A stretch of DNA of 64,000 nt. Origin: Novimethylophilus kurashikiensis (GTDB lineage Bacteria; Pseudomonadota; Gammaproteobacteria; Burkholderiales; Methylophilaceae). Shown piece by piece: positions 57,970 through 64,000 of the stretch. The translations under genes and the position numbers were made by a program. A model generated the notes under the pieces. The model saw only the letters and a program-made list of their open reading frames with translations. It was not told the origin of the DNA and did no database searches. Position 1 is the first letter of the stretch. Each line of letters opens with the position of its first letter. The DNA is taken from NCBI RefSeq assembly GCF_003112435.1, contig NZ_BDOQ01000002.1:372001-436000 (forward strand), written 5' to 3'.

Positions 57970-57989
57970 GGTGCCCGTCTAACTTTCAT

Positions 57990-59342
57990 ATGCCCATCGA
58001 GAAGCCCAGTGAACAACAATCCGGCACTCGTATCCTGGTCGGCGCCCTCGTGCTGGCCGGGATCGTCGCCGGCGGATTTTTCTACTATCGACAGCATGCG
58101 GTAGCGCCGCAAGGCGAATCGCGTAAATTCGATGCCAAGGGGCGCCCGACGCCGGTGCTGGTCGCCAAGGCGGGGCAGGGCGACGTCAAGGTCTACCTCG
58201 ATGCCTTGGGCACCGTGACGCCGCGCAATGCGGTCACGGTCAAGGCCCGCGTCGATGGGCAGTTGATGCAGGTATATTTCCGCGAAGGGCAGTTGGTCAA
58301 GGCTGGCGAATTGCTGGCCGAAATCGACCCGCGGCCTTTCGAGGTGCAATTGACGCAAGCCAACGGCCAGTTGGCCAAGGACAAAGCCGCGCTGGAAAAC
58401 GCCCAGATCGACCTGGAGCGCTACAAGACGCTGCTGGCGCAGGATTCCATCGCCAAGCAGCAGGTCGATACGCAAGAAGCATTGGTGCGGCAGCAACGCG
58501 CTGCAGTCGCGGTGGACCAGGGCCAGGTGGACAGCGCCAAGCTGCAACTGAGCTATTGCCGCATTACCGCACCCATCGGAGGTCGCGTCGGTTTGCGTGC
58601 CGTCGATCCGGGCAACATGATCCATGCCTCGGACGCCAGCGGCATTGTCACCATCACCCAACTTCAGCCGATTACCACGCTGTTCAGCATTCCCGAAGAC
58701 CAACTGCCGGCGGTGACGCAGCGGCTCAAGGCTGGCGGTGTGGTCCCGCTGGAGGCCTGGGACAAGGCTAAGCTCAATAAACTGGCCACAGGGTCGCTAC
58801 TGACGCTGGATAACCAGATCGACACCGCCACCGGCACGCTCAAGCTGCGTGGTGAGTTCAAAAACGACGACAACACGCTATTCCCCAACCAGTTCGTTAA
58901 CGTCCGCATGCTCGTGGATGTATTGAAGAACGCGGTCACCATTCCTTCTGCGGCCGTGCAGCGAGGTCGCAACGGCGATTTTGTGTTCGTGGTAACCCCA
59001 GGCAAAGAGCATTCAAAACCGGATGGCGCAGCACCGGACAACGCAACACCCCCGCATGACAAGCCTCAAGACAACAAGCCCGGCGCCGCCAAGCCAGATG
59101 GCCGGCCCGCCAGTAAGGTGGAAATGCGTCCGGTGAAAACCGGCGTGGCAGAAGGCGAGATGATCGCGATCGTGAGCGGTTTGCAACCGGGCGAATCCGT
59201 CGTGGTCGACGGCGCGGATAAGCTGCGCGACGGCTCGCCCGTGAAGCCGTTGGAGAAGATGGTCACCGGAGACGAGACATCGGGCAAAGCCGGGCCGGGC
59301 GGCCAGAATAAAGGGGGTAAACACCGCCGGAGCGCGCAATGA
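57990..59342 (+). CDS. mdtA: MdtA-like RND periplasmic adaptor
   Basis: Membrane fusion protein of 450 residues with an N-terminal anchor helix (about 14-33), lipoyl halves ([20 protein letters not shown] and [17 protein letters not shown]), a coiled-coil hairpin and a beta-barrel domain containing [22 protein letters not shown] in parts typical of MdtA. A low-complexity Pro/Asp/Lys-rich insert of about 40 residues lies at roughly 332-372. The C terminus is very basic. Its stop overlaps mdtB (ATGA). Confidence 0.9.
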   Translation: MPIEKPSEQQSGTRILVGALVLAGIVAGGFFYYRQHAVAPQGESRKFDAKGRPTPVLVAKAGQGDVKVYLDALGTVTPRNAVTVKARVDGQLMQVYFREGQLVKAGELLAEIDPRPFEVQLTQANGQLAKDKAALENAQIDLERYKTLLAQDSIAKQQVDTQEALVRQQRAAVAVDQGQVDSAKLQLSYCRITAPIGGRVGLRAVDPGNMIHASDASGIVTITQLQPITTLFSIPEDQLPAVTQRLKAGGVVPLEAWDKAKLNKLATGSLLTLDNQIDTATGTLKLRGEFKNDDNTLFPNQFVNVRMLVDVLKNAVTIPSAAVQRGRNGDFVFVVTPGKEHSKPDGAAPDNATPPHDKPQDNKPGAAKPDGRPASKVEMRPVKTGVAEGEMIAIVSGLQPGESVVVDGADKLRDGSPVKPLEKMVTGDETSGKAGPGGQNKGGKHRRSAQ

Positions 59343-62300
59343 ATCCCTCCCGGATTTTCATCCTCCGACCGGTCGCCACCTCGCTGTTGATGCTCGCCAT
59401 CCTGCTGGCGGGCTTCATGGGATACAAGTTTCTGCCGCTGTCGGCGCTGCCCGAGGTCGATTACCCGACCATCCAAGTCACGACGTTGTATCCCGGCGCC
59501 AGCCCGGATGTCGTGACGTCTTCCATCACCGCACCGCTGGAGCGCCAGTTCGGCCAGATGCCGGGGTTGAAGCAGATGTCCTCGAGCAGTTCGGGCGGGG
59601 CATCGGTCATCACGCTGCAATTCAACCTATCGCTTAACCTGGACGTGGCCGAGCAGCAGGTGCAGGCAGCCATCAATGCCGCGGGCAATTTCCTGCCCAA
59701 CGATCTGCCGACGCCGCCGATCTACAGCAAGGTGAATCCCGCTGACGCGCCCATTGTCACACTGGCGCTGACCTCGAAAACACTGCCGCTCATCAAGGTG
59801 GAAGACCTGGCGGATACCCGCATTGCCCAGAAGATTTCCCAGCTTTCCGGCGTCGGCCTGGTCAGCATCAGCGGCGGACAGCGCCCTGCGGTACGCGTGC
59901 AGGCCAACCCCAAGGCGCTGGCATCGTATGGCCTTTCGCTGGAAGACCTGCGTACTTCCATCACCAACGCCAACGTCAACCAGGCCAAGGGCAGCTTCGA
60001 CGGTGCCATGCGCGCCTCGACCATCGAGGCGAACGACCAACTCAAGTCTCCGGGCGAATACAAGCAGATCGTTGTGGCCTATAGAAACGGTGCGCCGATT
60101 CGCCTGGATGATATTGCCGACGTAGTGGACGATGCCGAAAACGTGCAACTCGGCGCCTGGGCCAACCATGATCCGGCCGTGATCCTCAACGTACAACGCC
60201 AGCCCGGCGCCAATGTCATCGAGGTGGTAGACCGCATCAAGCAACTCTTGCCGCAGTTGCAGGTGTCGATTCCCGGCGCGGTAGACGTGATCATGCTCAC
60301 CGACCGCACGACGACCATCCGTGCGTCGGTGAAAGACGTGCAGTTCGAGCTGATGTTGTCCATCGCGCTCGTCGTGATGGTGATTTTCCTGTTTCTGCGC
60401 AACATCCCGGCCACGCTCATTCCCAGCGTCGCGGTGCCGATTTCGCTCATGGGCACATTCGGCGTGATGTATCTGGGCGATTTCAGTATCAACAATCTCA
60501 CCCTGATGGCGCTGACGATCGCCACAGGTTTCGTGGTGGACGATGCCGTGGTCATGATCGAGAACATTGCCCGCTACATCGAGCAGGGCGAGAAGCCGCT
60601 GGACGCAGCGCTCAAGGGCTCGAAGCAGATCGGTTTCACCATTATTTCGCTCACGCTGTCTTTGATTGCGGTGCTGATTCCGTTGCTGTTCATGGGCGAT
60701 GTCGTGGGGCGGTTGTTCCGCGAATTCGCCATCACGCTCGCCATCGCCATCTTGATTTCGGCCGTAGTTTCGCTGACCCTGACGCCGATGATGTGCGCAC
60801 GGCTGCTCAAGCCTGAAGGCGAGACCAGGCGCGGATGGTTCTATCATGCCGCGGGTAATTTTATCGAGCATATGACCAAGGCCTACGGCTCGCTGCTCAA
60901 CCGCGTGCTGGACCATCAGCCGCTGACGCTGTTGATCGCGCTGGGCACGCTGGCCTTGACCGTGGTGCTTTATATCGCGATTCCCAAGGGCTTTTTCCCG
61001 GTGCAGGATACCGGCGTTGTGCAAGGTATCACCGAAGCCGATCCTTCGGTCTCGTTCTCGGCCATGGCAGAGCGGCAGCAGGCCTTGGCGGAGGCGCTGC
61101 TGCAAGATCCGGCCGTGGAAAGCCTGTCGTCCTTCATCGGCGTGGACGGCAGCAACGCCACGCTCAACACCGGGCGCATGCTGATCAACCTCAAGCCCAA
61201 GAAACAGCGCGACGGCGATATCGCGGCGGTGATGCGCAACCTGCAAGATCGTGCAGCTTCGGTGAGCGGCATTACGCTCTACACCCAGCCGATCCAGGAT
61301 TTGACCATCGAGGACCGAGTTAGCCGCAGCCAGTACCAATTCGTGATGGAGGACGCCGACCCGCAAGTGCTGTCGACCAGCGTGGAAAAAATGGTGCAGC
61401 GGCTTCGCCAGTCGAACAAGGTGCAGGACGTCGCCAGCGATTTGCAAGACAAGGGCTTGCAAGCTTATCTCGACATCGACCGCGATGCGGCTGGGCGCTT
61501 GGGGATTACCACGGCGGCTATCGACAACGCGCTCTACAACGCCTTCGGCCAGCGGCTGATTTCCAACATCTTCACGCAGTCAAACCAATATCGCGTGGTG
61601 CTGGAAGTCGGGCCGGAACATCGGCGCGGGCTGGAGGCGCTCAACGGCATTTATGTACCCACTGCGAGTGGCGGACAGGTGCAATTGAGTTCGGTGGCGA
61701 AGATCGGGGAACGCGAGGCGCCCTTGGTAGTTAACCATTTCGGGCAATTCCCGGCGGCCAATGTTTCGTTCAATCTTGCGCCTGGGGCTTCGCTTAGCGA
61801 TGCAGTCGGGGAGATCGACGCAGCGCAGCAGGCACTCGGCCTGCCGCAAAGCACTCAGCTGATTTTCCAGGGCGCGGCTACGGCGTTCCGCGCCTCGCTT
61901 GCCAACGAGCTGCTGCTCATCGTCGCGGCCATCGTCACCATGTACATCGTGCTGGGCGTGCTGTACGAGAGCTATATCCACCCAGTGACGATCCTCTCCA
62001 CGCTGCCCTCCGCCGGCGTCGGCGCTTTGCTCGCGCTGATGCTGTCGGGTAACGACCTTGGCATCGTGGGCATCATCGGCATCATCCTGCTTATCGGTAT
62101 CGTGAAAAAGAACGCCATCATGATGATCGACTTCGCCCTCGAAGCGCAGCGCGATCAGGGCTTGCCGCCGCGCGAGGCGATATACCAGGCTTGTCTGCTG
62201 CGCCTGCGGCCGATTCTCATGACCACCATGGCCGCCTTGCTGGCAGCATTGCCGTTGATGTTGGGTGCGGGCGTGGGGTCTGAGCTGCGCCATCCGTTGG

Positions 62301-62431
62301 GATTAACGATGGTGGGTGGCTTGATCGTCAGCCAGGTGCTGACTTTGTTCACCACGCCCGTGATTTATCTCGCCTTCGACAGTTTGGGCCGACGAATGGC
62401 GCAATGGCGCGGAAAGCCTGTCGAGGCGTGA
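59339..62431 (+). CDS. mdtB: MdtB-like RND efflux permease
   Basis: Inner-membrane pump of 1030 residues. The N-terminal [22 protein letters not shown], the [22 protein letters not shown] helix with the proton-relay aspartates, and twelve helices match MdtB. MdtB pairs with MdtC in a heterotrimer, and mdtC follows one base later, which supports this assignment over a homotrimeric AcrB. No outer membrane factor is seen before the window ends. Confidence 0.93.
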   Translation: MNPSRIFILRPVATSLLMLAILLAGFMGYKFLPLSALPEVDYPTIQVTTLYPGASPDVVTSSITAPLERQFGQMPGLKQMSSSSSGGASVITLQFNLSLNLDVAEQQVQAAINAAGNFLPNDLPTPPIYSKVNPADAPIVTLALTSKTLPLIKVEDLADTRIAQKISQLSGVGLVSISGGQRPAVRVQANPKALASYGLSLEDLRTSITNANVNQAKGSFDGAMRASTIEANDQLKSPGEYKQIVVAYRNGAPIRLDDIADVVDDAENVQLGAWANHDPAVILNVQRQPGANVIEVVDRIKQLLPQLQVSIPGAVDVIMLTDRTTTIRASVKDVQFELMLSIALVVMVIFLFLRNIPATLIPSVAVPISLMGTFGVMYLGDFSINNLTLMALTIATGFVVDDAVVMIENIARYIEQGEKPLDAALKGSKQIGFTIISLTLSLIAVLIPLLFMGDVVGRLFREFAITLAIAILISAVVSLTLTPMMCARLLKPEGETRRGWFYHAAGNFIEHMTKAYGSLLNRVLDHQPLTLLIALGTLALTVVLYIAIPKGFFPVQDTGVVQGITEADPSVSFSAMAERQQALAEALLQDPAVESLSSFIGVDGSNATLNTGRMLINLKPKKQRDGDIAAVMRNLQDRAASVSGITLYTQPIQDLTIEDRVSRSQYQFVMEDADPQVLSTSVEKMVQRLRQSNKVQDVASDLQDKGLQAYLDIDRDAAGRLGITTAAIDNALYNAFGQRLISNIFTQSNQYRVVLEVGPEHRRGLEALNGIYVPTASGGQVQLSSVAKIGEREAPLVVNHFGQFPAANVSFNLAPGASLSDAVGEIDAAQQALGLPQSTQLIFQGAATAFRASLANELLLIVAAIVTMYIVLGVLYESYIHPVTILSTLPSAGVGALLALMLSGNDLGIVGIIGIILLIGIVKKNAIMMIDFALEAQRDQGLPPREAIYQACLLRLRPILMTTMAALLAALPLMLGAGVGSELRHPLGLTMVGGLIVSQVLTLFTTPVIYLAFDSLGRRMAQWRGKPVEA

Positions 62432-62432
62432 G

Positions 62433-64000
62433 ATGAACTTCTCGGCGATCTTTATCCATCGTCCGGTCGCAACCAGCCTCATCACGCTGGCGATCACCCT
62501 GGCGGGCATCGTTTCGTTCGGATTGCTGCCGGTCGCACCTCTGCCGCAAGTCGATTTTCCGACCATCTCCGTCGAGGCCAACCTGCCCGGCGCCAGCCCG
62601 GAAACCATGGCGACGGCAGTAGCGACCCCGCTTGAGCGCTCCCTGGGCCGAATTGCCGGCATCAACGAAATGACGTCGATGAGCTCGCAAGGCTCCACGC
62701 GCATCACCTTGCAGTTCGACCTCGAACGCGACATCAACGGCGCAGCACGCGACGTGCAAGCCGCTATCAACGCCGCGCGCAAACTGCTGCCTTCCGGATT
62801 GCCCACCAATCCGACGTACCACAAGGTGAACCCCGCCGATGCGCCCATCATGATAGTGGCGCTCACCTCCGACAGCCTGCCGCAGGGCAAGCTCTACGAT
62901 GCGGCATCTACCGTCATTGCACAGAAGCTTTCGCAGGTGAAAGGGGTAGGGCAGGTCAGCGTGGGCGGAAGCTCGTTGCCGGCGGTACGGGTAGAACTCA
63001 ATCCTACGGCACTCAGCAAATACGGCATCCCGATTACGCAAGTCAGCAGCGCGATCGCCGCGACCAACGCCAATCGTCCCAAGGGCACCTTGGAGGCCGG
63101 AGATCGCCATTGGCAGATTTACGCCAACGACCAGGCGCACACCGCCAAGGAATACATGCCGCTGATCATCAGTTATAAAAACGGTGCTGCGGTGAGGCTT
63201 TCCGACGTAGCGGAGGTGGCGGATTCGGTGCAGGACGTGCGCAACGAGGGCTTGTCCAATGGCAAGCCGGCGGTGCTGATCCAGATCCGCCGCCAGCCTA
63301 ACGCCAACATCATCGAGACCGTAGACCGGGTAAAAGCTACGCTGCCGCAACTGCGCGCCTCGATCTCCGCCGCCATCAATGTGGACGTGGTGAGCGACCG
63401 GTCTCCCACCATTCGTGCATCGGTGCACGACGTGGAGGTCACGCTGATGATCTCCATCGGCCTTGTCATCATGGTGGTGTTCATTTTCCTGCGTAACGTC
63501 CGTGCCACGTTGATTCCCAGCGTCGCGGTGCCGGTATCGCTGATCGGCACCTTCGGCGTAATGTACCTGTGCGGCTACAGCCTCGACAACCTCTCGCTCA
63601 TGGCGCTGACCGTGGCCACGGGATTCGTGGTGGACGATGCCATCGTGGTGCTGGAAAACGTCTCGCGCCACATCGAAGCCGGCATGCGGCCTTTCGAGGC
63701 GGCGCTCAAGGGCACACGCGAAGTCGCCTTCACCGTAATTTCCATGAGCATCTCATTGGTTGCGGTGTTTATCCCGCTGCTGCTGATGGGCGGTATCGTG
63801 GGGCGGTTGCTGCGCGAATTTGCGGTGGTGCTGTCGGTTGCCGTGGCAGTCTCCTTGCTGGTTTCGCTGACGGCCACCCCGGTGATGTGCGCACGGTTGC
63901 TGAAAACCCACGAGCCCCAACAGCAGGGGCGGTTGAGCGTTTTTGCCGAGCGTTGTTTCGATGCGCTGCTCTCCGCCTACCGCAGCACATTGGACGTCGT
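62433..64000 (+). CDS. mdtC: MdtC-like RND efflux permease (3' end outside window)
   Basis: First 522 codons of an RND permease, beginning [20 protein letters not shown] one base after the mdtB stop. The proton-relay helix reads [22 protein letters not shown]. The order adaptor-MdtB-MdtC marks this as the second subunit of the heterotrimeric pump. The reading frame is open to the window edge, so about half the protein is missing only because of the boundary. Confidence 0.93.
   Translation, partial: MNFSAIFIHRPVATSLITLAITLAGIVSFGLLPVAPLPQVDFPTISVEANLPGASPETMATAVATPLERSLGRIAGINEMTSMSSQGSTRITLQFDLERDINGAARDVQAAINAARKLLPSGLPTNPTYHKVNPADAPIMIVALTSDSLPQGKLYDAASTVIAQKLSQVKGVGQVSVGGSSLPAVRVELNPTALSKYGIPITQVSSAIAATNANRPKGTLEAGDRHWQIYANDQAHTAKEYMPLIISYKNGAAVRLSDVAEVADSVQDVRNEGLSNGKPAVLIQIRRQPNANIIETVDRVKATLPQLRASISAAINVDVVSDRSPTIRASVHDVEVTLMISIGLVIMVVFIFLRNVRATLIPSVAVPVSLIGTFGVMYLCGYSLDNLSLMALTVATGFVVDDAIVVLENVSRHIEAGMRPFEAALKGTREVAFTVISMSISLVAVFIPLLLMGGIVGRLLREFAVVLSVAVAVSLLVSLTATPVMCARLLKTHEPQQQGRLSVFAERCFDALLSAYRSTLDV

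Noticed and set aside
59627-61462. Long minus-strand open reading frame (611 codons) opposite mdtB
   Set aside because: It is the mirror of a clear RND permease in high-GC DNA; its translation is His/Arg/Asp-rich without any domain or ribosome-binding site.

Overview
The window looks like a chromosomal segment of a respiring, sulfur-oxidising betaproteobacterium (Nitrosomonadales-like: Sulfuricella, Sulfuriferula or Sideroxydans relatives are my best guess, with low confidence). The basis is gene content plus fairly high GC: sulfide:quinone oxidoreductase, SorAB-type sulfite dehydrogenase, cytochrome bd, nitric-oxide-reductase accessory genes and malate:quinone oxidoreductase. I see no rRNA, tRNA, CRISPR array or intact transposon.

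Layout. 1-4033: end of a chemotaxis-type signalling cluster (cheB, then a REC-GAF-PAS-GAF-GGDEF-EAL protein overlapping it by 4 bases). 4034-4689: intergenic DNA with DnaA-box-like sites, an IS3-type transposase remnant and an FNR/DNR-type promoter. 4690-9323: norE-norF-norQ-ferredoxin-norD without norCB, with a MITE-like element between norE and norF. 9345-14965: LysR regulator divergent from an EmrAB-TolC-type drug pump operon. 15100-18306: small genes, an HDOD protein, TspO and a thioredoxin-reductase-like flavoprotein. 18375-21378: LysR regulator divergent from a half-size TauE/SafE protein and sorA-sorB. A folded repeat lies between sorB and cydX.

21649-25001 (minus strand) is an operon arsR-cydP-cydA-cydB-cydX. 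Divergent from it (25118-30933) is an RND pump operon (adaptor, permease, DUF2892 protein, TolC-like), followed by a sulfide:quinone oxidoreductase and ccoG. I infer a sulfide-coping module: sulfide oxidation to quinone, a sulfide-tolerant terminal oxidase, an efflux pump and a cysteine-containing ArsR repressor. The sulfite genes next door extend the theme.

34061-42855: a PsiF-like protein, arginase, a complete TetR-controlled RND operon (tetR-OMF-MFP-RND) and a zinc alcohol dehydrogenase. 42953-50625: a small secreted protein, the large helicase Lhr, and a MASE1-CHASE-PAS-GGDEF diguanylate cyclase. 50892-57203: an SDR reductase with its AraC regulator, tpiA, a DUF2721 protein, a GDSL hydrolase and mqo. 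57502-64000: an OmpH/Skp-like chaperone followed by mdtA-mdtB-mdtC; mdtC runs off the end. Three RND pumps and one MFS pump in 64 kb make this an export-rich region.
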